DNA from: Fontibacterium temperatum
GTDB lineage: Bacteria > Pseudomonadota > Alphaproteobacteria > Pelagibacterales > Pelagibacteraceae
Assembly (NCBI GenBank): GCA_964203055.1
Contig: CAXNKS010000003.1
Location: 1 to 64,000, forward strand
Direction of reading: 5' to 3'
Length of the DNA stretch: 64,000 nucleotides
Each line of letters starts with the position of its first letter. Position 1 is the stretch's first letter. The translations under genes and the position numbers were made by a program. The notes under the pieces are model-generated. The model searched no databases and had not been told where the DNA came from. It worked only from the letters and a program-made list of their open reading frames with translations. This document shows, one piece after another, positions 9,772 through 17,330 of the stretch.

Positions 9772-10131
9772 TTAGGCCCCAAAATCGTTAAGCCAATCTC
9801 TAAATTCTTTTATAAAAATTTCAGAAGGTGTGACTAATTTTTTTCTATGATCAGTAGTATCCGCTGTTTTGATTAAAATATTTCTTTTAACCGCAATGTC
9901 GATGAGCGAAAATAAACTTAATCGTGAACTAATGGAAATAGGCACATGGCGAATTAATTCTTCAACATGAATATCATTATCGTTAAAATAATTTTCAAAA
10001 ATTTTTAACATAATAAGCCAGCCACCAGGCGTTCTTCGAAAATGTGCAAGAGTTTTATATTTCTTATTATTAGTAAGAAATTCATTAAAAAGATAATTAC
10101 ACTGCTTTGCTAGCGCTTCTTTACTTTTCAT
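9772..10131 (-). CDS. Winged-helix (MarR-like) DNA-binding protein
   Basis: A 119-residue protein whose C-terminal half looks like a MarR-type winged helix: helices SSRLSLFSLIDIAVKRNIL, then wing and final segment TADTTDHRKKLVTPSEIFIKEF (DxRKKxVTP is characteristic). A second protein of similar layout is encoded at 38412-38813. The target is unknown. An imperfect dyad GTACA / TGTAC at 10159-10175, upstream of its start, could be an autoregulatory site. Convergent with the DUF305 gene. Confidence 0.6.
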   Translation of the reverse strand: MKSKEALAKQCNYLFNEFLTNNKKYKTLAHFRRTPGGWLIMLKIFENYFNDNDIHVEELIRHVPISISSRLSLFSLIDIAVKRNILIKTADTTDHRKKLVTPSEIFIKEFRDWLNDFGA

Positions 10132-10307
10132 AAATGCCTCTTAGTAGTGATAATAAGAGTACAGTAATTATGTACAAATAATAGATGTATTTTTTGTAAT
10201 TTCTTTAGGTAGTTCTTATATAAATTCCAAGAAAAAATGCGGTATCTATAAGTCCTTCGTTTTGATCAACGACTTTATAAGTATTGATGGCTTCATCAAT
10301 TGCAATA

Positions 10308-10604
10308 TCAATCCCAGCAAGTGGAAACGAAACCTGTCACAATATTTTTATTATCAATTGTAAATTTTCTCTGACAGTTAAATAGAGTGCCCTTTACTTC
10401 ATAAACATGAACAGTCAAATTACCCTCAGATGAAACTTGAGTAGGCTTACCAAGTGTTGAATTTAGATTTGCTGAAGATTTGTTTAAGAATGTAGAAAGA
10501 TAAGCATTTTCTTTATCAGCTTTTTGCGCAGCTTTTTCTGAAATAACAGTGCACGAATAAACTGAGAATATTAAAGTTAAAAATATTAAATATTTTTTGA
10601 TCAT
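10308..10604 (-). CDS. Small lipoprotein of unknown function
   Basis: From ATG 10604 the protein is 98 residues with a lipoprotein signal: MIKKYLIFLTLIFSVYSC, lipobox VYSC. The mature part contains LNSTLGKPTQVSSEGNLTVHVYEV followed by a Cys pair (LFNCQRKF...STCWD), reminiscent of SmpA/OmlA-like outer-membrane lipoproteins, though similarity is only general. An earlier in-frame Met at 10664 would place 20 extra residues before the signal peptide and is rejected. Confidence 0.6.
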   Translation of the reverse strand: MIKKYLIFLTLIFSVYSCTVISEKAAQKADKENAYLSTFLNKSSANLNSTLGKPTQVSSEGNLTVHVYEVKGTLFNCQRKFTIDNKNIVTGFVSTCWD

Positions 10605-10737
10605 ATTTAAAATAGATATAAAATTTTGACAATAATCAAGACATATATACAGCAATACCTTCAATATTAATTTTCATATACAGGGTATTGGAGCAGGTAT
10701 AGCTTCTATTCAAATCCTAACTTAACAAAGTATAAAA

Positions 10738-10860
10738 ATGTACCCAATGATGAATATGATGTTCTCAAATGAAGGCGCAATTATAATTATACTAACAGTT
10801 GCTATGCACCTTTTAATAGCTGCAGCTGCAATAAAATATTTATTCTTTAGTAAAAGATAA
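10738..10860 (+). CDS. Forty-residue membrane peptide
   Basis: Short frame ATG 10738 to TAA 10858-10860. It begins with a Met-rich stretch (MYPMMNMMFSNEG), then one hydrophobic helix (about residues 14-32), then the tail KYLFFSKR with positive charge. No family recognised. It occupies a slot between divergent and plus-strand genes that has no other coding potential. Confidence 0.45.
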   Translation: MYPMMNMMFSNEGAIIIILTVAMHLLIAAAAIKYLFFSKR

Positions 10861-10976
10861 TTCAGCTTCGGACTAGACCTAAGTCTGTAAATTTTTATTG
10901 AAAATAAAGACTTTTATTCAAAGGACTTTTTTTTAAGTTTATAGTAAATTCGCTCATCAACTTAACAGTTAATAAA

Positions 10977-11222
10977 ATGAAAAAAGTACTAGTACTATTA
11001 GTAAGTATGTTTTTAGTAACTTCATCTGCTTATGCAAAAATGTGTCCAAAATTATGGGCGCAATTTGATGTAGATGTAAAAACTACAAAAGCTTCAGCAG
11101 CAGATGTTGCAAAAGCTAAAGCGTTAAGAGTTGAAGGTGAAAAACTTCATAAAGACGGAACTCATGATAAGTCTGAAAAAGCGTTAAAAGATGCTTTAAA
11201 ACTTATCGGATCTAAAGTTTAA
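10977..11222 (+). CDS. Small secreted protein of unknown function
   Basis: Eighty-one residues with a signal peptide (MKKVLVLLVSMFLVTSSAYA, cleavage after residue 20). The mature part is a Lys/Ala-rich helical protein containing KASAADVAKAKALRVEGEK and the repeat-like segment HDKSEKALKDALKLIG. Probably periplasmic. A stem-loop (11244-11270) follows, so it is likely a single-gene transcript. No function can be assigned. Confidence 0.65.
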   Translation: MKKVLVLLVSMFLVTSSAYAKMCPKLWAQFDVDVKTTKASAADVAKAKALRVEGEKLHKDGTHDKSEKALKDALKLIGSKV

Positions 11223-11243
11223 TTAAATAATTCTGTTATATTC

Positions 11244-11270
11244 AAAGCGGGCATTAGTTTTGCCCGCTTT
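11244..11270 (+). terminator. Stem-loop terminator after small secreted protein gene
   Basis: Perfect 10-bp stem AAAGCGGGCA / TGCCCGCTTT with a 7-base loop, 21 bases after the stop codon at 11222. Only a short T-rich run follows, so it could be a weak intrinsic terminator or an RNA-stabilising hairpin. Confidence 0.65.
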
Positions 11271-11302
11271 GCAATTCTTTCAAATCACAATAAGCTAAAA
11301 TT

Positions 11303-12088
11303 ATGAATTTCTTTTGTAATCAAAAAGAAAAGCTTTTTGTATTTTTTTTAATTTTTATAATTTCTCTGTCCTCCCCTATTGAGGCAAAAAAAAATTCAAC
11401 CGTTGAAAAGAAAAGAACTAACGTCAGTGCCAAAAGCTGGGCGGTTGCAGATGAAAATGGAAAAATTATTAAAAGTTTAAATGCTAATGATTTAAGAAGT
11501 ATTGCAAGTATTACAAAATTAATGACCGCGATGGTGGTCCTTGATGCTAATCAAAATTTAGATGAGAAAATTAATGATCTTTCAAGACGACAACATTTGC
11601 GTCTTGCACTTATTCGCTCTAACAATCATTCATCAGATTTATTATGTGAAAATTATCCAGGCGGATATGAAGCATGCGTAGATGCTATGAATGCAAAGGC
11701 AAGATCTTTAAAAATGAGAGACACTTCATTTGTTGATGCCTCTGGACTTGATGATGATAACGTTTCAACATCAAGTAGCTTAATTAAACTTAGTTCTTGC
11801 AGCACAAGCATTATCCTCTAATCGTAAAATCATCTCAGACTCCATCATATGCGAATTAAATTAGATGAGGGTTACTTATTCAGTATAAAAATACAAATCC
11901 ATTAGTTAATAACGGAAAATTTATAGTAAGCAAAACGGGTTACATTAGAGCTGCAGGCGGTTGTATTGCTTTATTGACTGGATACTAACAAAGGTAGAAG
12001 AGTTGTAGTTATTTTAGGCAGTAAAAATACTCACACTCGAATACCAGAGGTTAAACATTTAGTTAGAAATTATCTAAAGTACTTTTGA
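11303..12088 (+). pseudogene. D-alanyl-D-alanine endopeptidase (PBP7/PbpG-like), frame-disrupted
   Basis: Low-molecular-weight penicillin-binding protein that cuts peptidoglycan cross-links in the periplasm. The first 172 residues (11303-11821) have a signal peptide (about residues 1-28), the SxxK motif SITK (about residue 74), the SxN equivalent RSNNHSSDLL, and DASGLDDDNVST as in PBP7-type enzymes. The third active-site motif, KTG, appears as SKTGYIRAAGGC near 11930 in another frame. The C-terminus VVVILGSKNTHTR...LKYF ends at TGA 12088 after another shift. Indels are implied near 11800, 11880 and 11975. All three catalytic motifs survive, so loss of function is not proven. Confidence 0.8.
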
Positions 12089-12467
12089 CTAATGATTGAT
12101 GATCTTTTAAGTCTTTTTCAACATCATCGTGATCACCAACTACAATGTGATGTTTAGATTTAACCACATACTTTTCAAGGAACGGTATAAGTATAAGCGG
12201 TGTTAAGCCGCCAAGAAAAATTCCAAGAGTTGCGGGACGAATATCTGGATCAACTAGAGATGCGATTAAATCTGCAATAACGTGTGCAAAAATTGCACCA
12301 AAAATTCCAGCGATATAACCATTAGATGCTATTTTAAGAAAACGGTTAATACTCCAACCAGTGTAATAACCGATTACAATTAAACCTGCGTGAATAACAC
12401 CAAATACATATCCACGAAGTAAAATTTTATCTTGTAGAAATGTAATATTTTCTAATAAGTGTTCCAT
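12063..12467 (-). CDS. Membrane protein of unknown function downstream of zur
   Basis: A 134-residue protein with about three hydrophobic segments (residues ~19-37, 50-70, 80-97) and a His/Asp-rich tail (KSKHHIVVGDHDDVEKDLKDH). Its ATG overlaps the stop of the Zur-type regulator gene (TAATG at 12465-12469), so the two are probably translated together. The histidine/aspartate tail could bind metal, which would suit a zinc-responsive operon; this is inference. The 3' end overlaps the convergent endopeptidase gene by 26 bases. Confidence 0.65.
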   Translation of the reverse strand: MEHLLENITFLQDKILLRGYVFGVIHAGLIVIGYYTGWSINRFLKIASNGYIAGIFGAIFAHVIADLIASLVDPDIRPATLGIFLGGLTPLILIPFLEKYVVKSKHHIVVGDHDDVEKDLKDHQSLVKSTLDNF

Positions 12468-12844
12468 TAATTACAAGATTTACAAGTTGAAGAAACTTCC
12501 ATTTGAAAGTTCTGAAATTGAAACTGTAGCTTTAGTTTTAAGATTAGATAATAATTTTGACAAAAGTATTAACCTCTAATTCTTCTGTTTTTCCACAATC
12601 TTTGCAAATAACTAATACAGGATTGTGATCATGTTCATGATCACCTTCTTTGCACAAGTAAAAAGCTTTTGTTCTGATTGGATTTATGAATTTTACCTTG
12701 AGTTTGTAAATTTTTAAGAGAGCGATAAACAGACATAGGTTGAATCTTTTTAACCTTTTGAACTTTGCTTAAAATTTCATATGCCGTTAATGACTTTGTA
12801 TTCGTTTTGATAATATTCAGGACTAAATCATCATTATGTTTCAT
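12467..12844 (-). pseudogene. zur: Fur-family zinc regulator (Zur-like), frame-disrupted
   Basis: The N-terminal winged helix (12641-12844) reads LTAYEILSKVQKV...MSVYRSLKNLQTQGKIHK, the Fur/Zur DNA-binding domain. Restoring the frame by removing one A near 12665 continues into KAFYLCKEGDHEHDHNP and VLVICKDCGKTEEL, the Fur-family metal-binding region with CxxC. Further shifts near 12563 and 12505 lead to FQMEVSSTCKSCN with the second CxxC before TAA at 12467-12469. Two CxxC pairs and a His-rich hinge fit a Zur. A palindrome typical of Zur boxes lies directly upstream (12849-12860). Indels sit in A runs, so a sequencing cause is plausible. Confidence 0.75.
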
Positions 12845-12848
12845 TGTT

Positions 12849-12860
12849 ATGTTATAACAT
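12849..12860. promoter_or_regulatory. Candidate Zur operator
   Basis: Perfect 12-bp palindrome ATGTTATAACAT, 4 bases upstream of the zur start codon and about 50 bases from the divergent aquaporin-like gene. Known proteobacterial Zur boxes have an AT-rich TGTTATA-type core, so autoregulation by zinc is a reasonable inference. Because it lies in the shared divergent region it could also control the channel gene. Confidence 0.6.
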
Positions 12861-12908
12861 CACAAAATAGACCAAGTCTAGTACAATTTTAATTAATTTA
12901 TGTAATAT

Positions 12909-13557
12909 ATGTGTAATAATTTTTTGAGCCGAATTTATTGGTACCGCCTTATTGCTAGCAGTGGTTACTGGCTCTGGAATTATGGGCGATGTCCTTGCAG
13001 GAAACAATAATGCAGTTGCTTTACTTGGTAACAGCATTGCAACAGGTGCTGCTCTTTATGTTTTAATTTCATCATTAATGCCAATTTCTGGAGCTCATTT
13101 TAATCCGGTGGTGAGTTTAGTAGACTGGGCTAATAAAAAATTAAAAACGGGTGAACTGATTATATATTTTATCTGCCAATTTTTAGGTGCCATTTTTGGA
13201 GTAATGCTTTGTCATTTTATTTTTGCACTACCCATATTACAGGAATCTACAAATCCAAGATCTGGAATTAATTTTTATTTTAGTGAATTTATCTCAACTT
13301 TGATTTTATTAAGTGTAATTTATTTTGGAATTAAGAATGATAAAAAACAAATTCCAATGTTAGTCGCATTAACAGTAACAGCAGGTTACTGGTTTACTTC
13401 TTCAACTTTTTTTGCAAATCCAGCAGTTACTATTGCTAGAAGTTTAACAGATACGTTTGTTGGTATTCAAAGTGCTGATGTAATTCCCTTTATTATTGCA
13501 CAATTTATTGCTGCTTTTATTTTTATAATAATTACAAAGTCTAAATCTAAAAAATAA
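12909..13557 (+). CDS. Aquaporin-like channel (MIP family), one frameshift near the start
   Basis: Six-span MIP family protein. The main frame (12952-13557) has the first pore motif as HFNPVVS (NPV instead of NPA) and the second as FANPAVTIARS. The N-terminus appears in another frame: ATG 12909 reads MCNNFLS, and after one base is removed (an extra C near 12930) it continues EFIGTALLLAVVTGSG, the normal helix 1. So the gene probably starts at 12909 and contains a single indel. It is divergent from the zur gene. MIP proteins carry water, glycerol or metalloids; an altered NPA is common in solute channels, so the substrate is left open. Confidence 0.8.
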
Positions 13558-13560
13558 GAG

Positions 13561-13767
13561 TTACTTTTTAATTCCCCATTTAATATTCTGCCAAATTCTG
13601 TCGTAAGTATAATAGCCTATAGAATATAAAAAGTTTAATGTAAGAGTTGGTATAATAGAATCTGACCAAGACTTTCCAACAATACTTAAAAAAATATAAG
13701 AGGTGATTAAAATCCACACACGGTAGATTGCTGTTTTAACAAAGGTTCTTTTTTTTGTAACACCCAT
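13561..13767 (-). CDS. DUF2061 family small membrane protein
   Basis: Sixty-eight residues, MGVTKKRTFVKTAIYRVW, then two hydrophobic spans and the ending YTYDRIWQNIKWGIKK, the arrangement of DUF2061 proteins (basic N-terminus, T/S-x-R motif, two helices, Y-x-x-x-R-x-W). Function of the family is unknown. A related but diverged copy lies at 36220-36461. Converges with the aquaporin gene. Confidence 0.7.
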   Translation of the reverse strand: MGVTKKRTFVKTAIYRVWILITSYIFLSIVGKSWSDSIIPTLTLNFLYSIGYYTYDRIWQNIKWGIKK

Positions 13768-13850
13768 AACTTTACAACTACAACATCTTATAGCTATGCA
13801 ACAAATGCATTTATTACAGATCAGCTTAAATATTTATGCTAATAGACATG

Positions 13851-13924
13851 CCTATAGCCTTGTCTGAAAAAAGGGATCTTTTGAGATGTTGGGCTATAGG
13901 ATTTCACTTGCCAAAGATGGCAAG
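13851..13924. other. Two adjacent dyad elements (possible structured RNA or terminator)
   Basis: A 9-bp perfect inverted repeat CCTATAGCC (13851-13859) / GGCTATAGG (13892-13900) encloses 32 bases, and is followed by a 7-bp stem CTTGCCA (13907-13913) / TGGCAAG (13918-13924) with loop AAGA. They lie between the stop of the 64-residue minus-strand gene at 13932 and the DUF2061 gene start at 13767. No U-tract follows either stem on either strand, so a simple terminator is not obvious. Confidence 0.45.
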
Positions 13925-13931
13925 CAAAACT

Positions 13932-14126
13932 CTAAATTTCGGACTTTACTCTTTGAATATGGCCAACCACTTTGCCGGCGTTTACACCGTTTTTAATTCT
14001 GTAACCTGTTGTACCGTTTCCGTAGGTATCAACTGATTTCATATTACGGTTTAAATTATCTATATTCTTTTCCTTTTGCTTGTTTTCAAAATTTTTAGCT
14101 ATTAAGCCTTTTGATCCTTCTAGCAT
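13932..14126 (-). CDS. Small basic protein of unknown function with strong RBS
   Basis: Sixty-four residues, MLEGSKGLIAKNFENKQKEKN through VGHIQRVKSEI, charged and without signal or membrane segment. The start at 14126 is well supported by AAGGAG six bases upstream, among the clearest ribosome sites in the window. Upstream lie ATATGCA dyads (14171-14209) and downstream two stem-loops (13851-13924), so it looks like an independently controlled unit. An overlapping plus-strand frame at 13836-14036 is judged a shadow. No family recognised. Confidence 0.6.
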   Translation of the reverse strand: MLEGSKGLIAKNFENKQKEKNIDNLNRNMKSVDTYGNGTTGYRIKNGVNAGKVVGHIQRVKSEI

Positions 14127-14170
14127 TTTAACTCCTTTTTTTTATGTTAACTCATCTAATCTGCGAATCA

Positions 14171-14209
14171 TGCATATCAGATATGCACTTTTCACATAGA
14201 TATGCATAT
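14171..14209. promoter_or_regulatory. Dyad repeats of ATATGCA upstream of the small protein gene
   Basis: Inverted repeat TGCATAT (14171-14177) / ATATGCA (14181-14187) separated by CAG, and a second perfect palindrome ATATGCATAT at 14200-14209. Spacing of about 25 bases between dyad centres suggests a two-site operator. They lie 45-83 bases upstream of the start codon at 14126. The binding protein is unknown. Confidence 0.45.
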
Positions 14210-14305
14210 AAGTCAATGCTCTGAATTATCTAATATTATTAAGCTTCATTTGATTGTTTGATTAGTCCTATCTTAGATCGTCTTTAGTTTTGCGGTGAAA
14301 TATTT

Positions 14306-14896
14306 TTAATTTACCAGTTTAAATAAGACTTCATTTCTTTTTAAAAACCAAAGTGTCCAAGGTGCATTATAACCTGCATAAATTGCTGGCTCTTCAATCT
14401 TAAGTCCTTTTTCTTTTATATAATTTCTAATCTTTGCTTCATTCTCTTTAATATTCTCATTACTAAACAATCCTGAAAAAGTAATAACAATCACTTTAAG
14501 ATCTGGATTATTTTTAATTTTCACACTTTGATTATCGGGTTGTGGCACATTTTGCAGATTAAATTTTTTAGGAACTACAAAAGAAATACTCCATTTATTA
14601 TTTCCTGAACTTTTCTGCATCACTGGAACCGTCATAGAGATGCTTTCTTTATTTTTATTTTCACCACTTATGTATTTAAATAAAATTCTAAAACCTTTGC
14701 CGATTGCATCATCACGCTCACCTTCGGTTTCAACGGTTGCGGTTAGAAAATTAGTGTATTGACGTATTTCAAATTCGTTATCTTTTTTTATAACAGTATA
14801 ATCAGGTTGTTCATTTGCCATAACATTAAAACTAAATGTAAAAAGTATAATAAATACTATCTTTATAAAAAAATTAGAAAAGTAAGTGTATGTCAT
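14306..14896 (-). CDS. SOUL family heme-binding protein, secreted
   Basis: A 196-residue protein with an N-terminal hydrophobic leader ending FNVMANEQ (signal peptide, cleavage near residue 27) and a SOUL/HBP domain: YTVIKKDNEFEIRQY, the SISMTVPVMQK core, and the closing YAGYNAPWTLWFLKRNEVL typical of the family. Members bind heme or porphyrins; the secreted bacterial forms are poorly studied. Its start lies inside the end of the upstream TerC gene (overlap 14874-14896), so the two form an operon. Confidence 0.85.
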   Translation of the reverse strand: MTYTYFSNFFIKIVFIILFTFSFNVMANEQPDYTVIKKDNEFEIRQYTNFLTATVETEGERDDAIGKGFRILFKYISGENKNKESISMTVPVMQKSSGNNKWSISFVVPKKFNLQNVPQPDNQSVKIKNNPDLKVIVITFSGLFSNENIKENEAKIRNYIKEKGLKIEEPAIYAGYNAPWTLWFLKRNEVLFKLVN

Positions 14897-15473
14897 GCCA
14901 AATTAAATCACCTGCAACCCAAAGTATTGATATTAAACCAAGCCAACCTACCCATTTATGGTTTTTTAAATAAATAGAAATTGCGTTTGCAATAGTTGTC
15001 ATTAAAACGATTGCAAGTATAAGACCAAATATTAATAACGTGTAATTGGCTTTTGCAGCGCCTGCAACTGCAATAACATTATCTAAACTTAAAGTTACAT
15101 CTGCAACAACTACAGTTATTAAAGCTGATCTAAAATTTCCGCGCTCGGTTTTTTTTACTTTATACTTGCTAATATCTTTCTTTTCTTTATTTTTTAAAAT
15201 ATCAACGTAAAGTTTATAGGTAACCCACAACAGTAATATTCCGCCGATTAATTTAATTCCATTAAACTGCATTAGGTAAGCTGTCATCAAAGAGAAGATT
15301 ATTCTAAAAATTATTGCAAGACCGGTGCCAATAATTAGAACTTTTCGTCTTATGTCTGGCTTAAATTGTGATGCTGCCATTCCAATAATCACGGCGTTAT
15401 CAGCTGATAACACTAGATCGATTAAAATAATTTGGATGGTAATCCTGATTTCTTCTGAGAAAAATTCTGTCAA
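14874..15473 (-). CDS. TerC/YjbE family integral membrane protein
   Basis: A 199-residue protein with about six spans and the family acidic motifs LSADNAVIIGM (residues ~23-33) and LSLDNVIAVAGAA (~128-140), the two symmetry-related metal-site candidates of TerC proteins. Homologues take part in manganese export or tellurite resistance; here metal-ion handling at the membrane is inferred. It overlaps the downstream SOUL gene by 23 bases. Confidence 0.85.
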   Translation of the reverse strand: MTEFFSEEIRITIQIILIDLVLSADNAVIIGMAASQFKPDIRRKVLIIGTGLAIIFRIIFSLMTAYLMQFNGIKLIGGILLLWVTYKLYVDILKNKEKKDISKYKVKKTERGNFRSALITVVVADVTLSLDNVIAVAGAAKANYTLLIFGLILAIVLMTTIANAISIYLKNHKWVGWLGLISILWVAGDLIWHDIHLLF

Positions 15474-15501
15474 TTTGGATGTCTATATAAAGTAATTGTG
15501 G

Positions 15502-16194
15502 CTATTTTTCAAATGCGCAACGAAAGCCAACATAAATGGCAAAAAAATCTGCAGCTTTAAATTGTGCTCCACTCTTAGTTGTGTTGCTTGAACTATACCA
15601 CCAAGAAGAACCTGCGGTTAAAGCAGAATTATCTTTTCTATCCTTTGTCCACTCCCAAACATTTCCGCCCATAGCAACCAAACCATTAATCCCCTCTGGC
15701 AATTTTAAAACATCATAATGTTTTCTGTAGGCAAGAAGATCTGTTGAGTTCATTTTCTCAGCTCTATCACCACTTGGATAAACATAAGTTTTATTTTTCT
15801 CAAATACTTTTGAATCTAAAACTTGAGTGTAAGCTGCAGTTGACCATTCTTCAAAACTTGGCAGTCTTCCATTTATAAATTTACAATATTGTTCAGCTTC
15901 AAAATAACTAATGTGAACCGCAGGTTCTGTTAAGCTTTCAGGATTTTTTCCATAAGGAGTTTTATAGTTCCAATTTTTTCTCTTCTCCCAGCCCGCTCCA
16001 TACTCATAACCAAAGCCTTGCTTTTCAGCTTCGGTTTTAAAATTTGTTTTATTTGCAAAATTTGAAAACTCACTAATAGTCACTTCGTATTTTTGAATAA
16101 AAAAATTATTTATTTTAACTTTCGGATTTTCAAAAGCTTGGGATTTAAAACAAATTAAAAATAAAAATAAAATTATTTTTAAATAAATTGTCAT
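15502..16194 (-). CDS. Secreted FGE/sulfatase-modifying-factor-fold protein
   Basis: A 230-residue protein with a signal peptide (MTIYLKIILFLFLICFKSQA) and an FGE-sulfatase domain: IQKYEVTISEFSNFANKTNF, AVHISYFEAEQYCKFINGRLPSFEEWSTAA, GNVWEWTKDR and the final YVGFRCAFEK. The two redox cysteines that true formylglycine-generating enzymes use are not evident, and no sulfatase is in the window, so it is more likely one of the many family members with another periplasmic role. Start codon overlaps the stop of the SDR gene by one base (TAATG), implying co-translation. Confidence 0.8.
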   Translation of the reverse strand: MTIYLKIILFLFLICFKSQAFENPKVKINNFFIQKYEVTISEFSNFANKTNFKTEAEKQGFGYEYGAGWEKRKNWNYKTPYGKNPESLTEPAVHISYFEAEQYCKFINGRLPSFEEWSTAAYTQVLDSKVFEKNKTYVYPSGDRAEKMNSTDLLAYRKHYDVLKLPEGINGLVAMGGNVWEWTKDRKDNSALTAGSSWWYSSSNTTKSGAQFKAADFFAIYVGFRCAFEK

Positions 16195-16916
16195 TACGTC
16201 TCTATATTAATTTTACCACCATCCACATGAATGATCTGGCCTGTAATCCAGCTACTATTTGGTAAAAGTAAAAATTTTGCTGTCTCTGCTAAATCTTCAG
16301 GTTTGCCTACTCTCTTCATTGCATGCTTAGTTGGAATTTGTTCTGCAAGTCTAGCATTGTCTAAAATTGGTTTTGCCATTTTTGATTGTGTAATACTTGG
16401 GGCGATACAATTTACTCTAATTTTAGGTGCAAACTCAGCTGCAAGAGATGTAGTTAAACCTTGGATAGCTCCTTTTGCAGTTGAGATAACAGAGTGCATA
16501 TTAAAACCTCGATCCACTGCAACTGTTGAAAATAAAACAATTGATCCATTATTTTCTGCAAGCTGCCTTTGTAATTTTTTTATAAAAAGAATAGCGCCGG
16601 TTACATTTAGATTGAATGTGTTAATAAAATCCTCAGATTTTGTAGTTTGAAAAGATTTAAGGACAATTGAACCAACGCAGTATGCAAAACCTAAAATTTT
16701 ATCATTTGCAATTGAGCTTAAGCTTTCGTTAACACTTTGTTCATCACTAACGTTGCTACAAACTGAAAAAGATTGCCCTGTTTCGTTTGCTAATTTTTGA
16801 AGCTCTGATTCATTTCTGCCTATTAAATGGCAGTCGATATTTTCTTGTTTTAGTAATTTTGCAAGTGCAGAACCAGTATAACCTGTAGCTCCTACAATAA
16901 TTATTTTTCCTTCCAT
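16194..16916 (-). CDS. Short-chain dehydrogenase/reductase (SDR)
   Basis: A 240-residue Rossmann oxidoreductase. The cofactor loop is GATGYTGSALA (residues ~8-18) and the C-terminal SDR signature is SSWITGQIIHVDGG. In the active-site region FSTVAVDRGFNMHSVISTAKGA the Ser and Lys positions are recognisable, but the usual YxxxK tyrosine appears to be replaced (SVISTAK). Activity may therefore differ. Substrate unknown. Same-strand, overlapping neighbour of the FGE-fold gene. Confidence 0.75.
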   Translation of the reverse strand: MEGKIIIVGATGYTGSALAKLLKQENIDCHLIGRNESELQKLANETGQSFSVCSNVSDEQSVNESLSSIANDKILGFAYCVGSIVLKSFQTTKSEDFINTFNLNVTGAILFIKKLQRQLAENNGSIVLFSTVAVDRGFNMHSVISTAKGAIQGLTTSLAAEFAPKIRVNCIAPSITQSKMAKPILDNARLAEQIPTKHAMKRVGKPEDLAETAKFLLLPNSSWITGQIIHVDGGKINIET

Positions 16917-16970
16917 AAAATTAGTGTATATAAAAATCTTATATGTTTAAAGATTTTACTAATTGGATGC

Positions 16971-17319
16971 ATGAACACTGCGACAGTTTTATTCGATGAT
17001 ACTAAAAATGATTTAAGGGCTTTACCTAAAACTGTTCGTTTACAAATATTAATTGTTTTAAGTGCGCTTTGGTCTACCGCTTTCAGTGTTTGGGTATTTA
17101 CTGTGCCTATGTTTGTTTATGGCTGGCTTGGGGATGTTTTTAGGTCACTTACTTGTGATTTTTGTTGCCTACTATACGCTTTCAAGCAATTTCAAGGATA
17201 TTCGCAGATTTAGAACAGATCCTAACTACCACACACAAACTCGTTCAAGACAAAATTTGTGGATTAATGGTAAACAAACGAAATTACCAAAAGATGATCC
17301 TGGTGGAGAACACGAATAA
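16971..17319 (+). CDS. Two-span membrane protein, one frameshift
   Basis: The N-terminal frame (from ATG 16971) reads MNTATVLFDDTKNDLRALPK and a membrane segment; after a one-base shift near 17130 the other frame continues GMFLGHLLVIFVAYYTLSSN, then the polar tail NLWINGKQTKLPKDDPGGEHE. Joined, it is about 115 residues with two hydrophobic spans and a cytosolic C-terminus. No family recognised. It starts 54 bases from the divergent SDR gene. Confidence 0.55.
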
Positions 17320-17330
17320 ATTAGATTTTT

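Noticed and set aside
13836..14036. Plus-strand 66-residue frame antisense to the small gene 13932-14126
   Set aside because: No RBS, composition poor, and it overlaps a gene with a strong RBS on the other strand.
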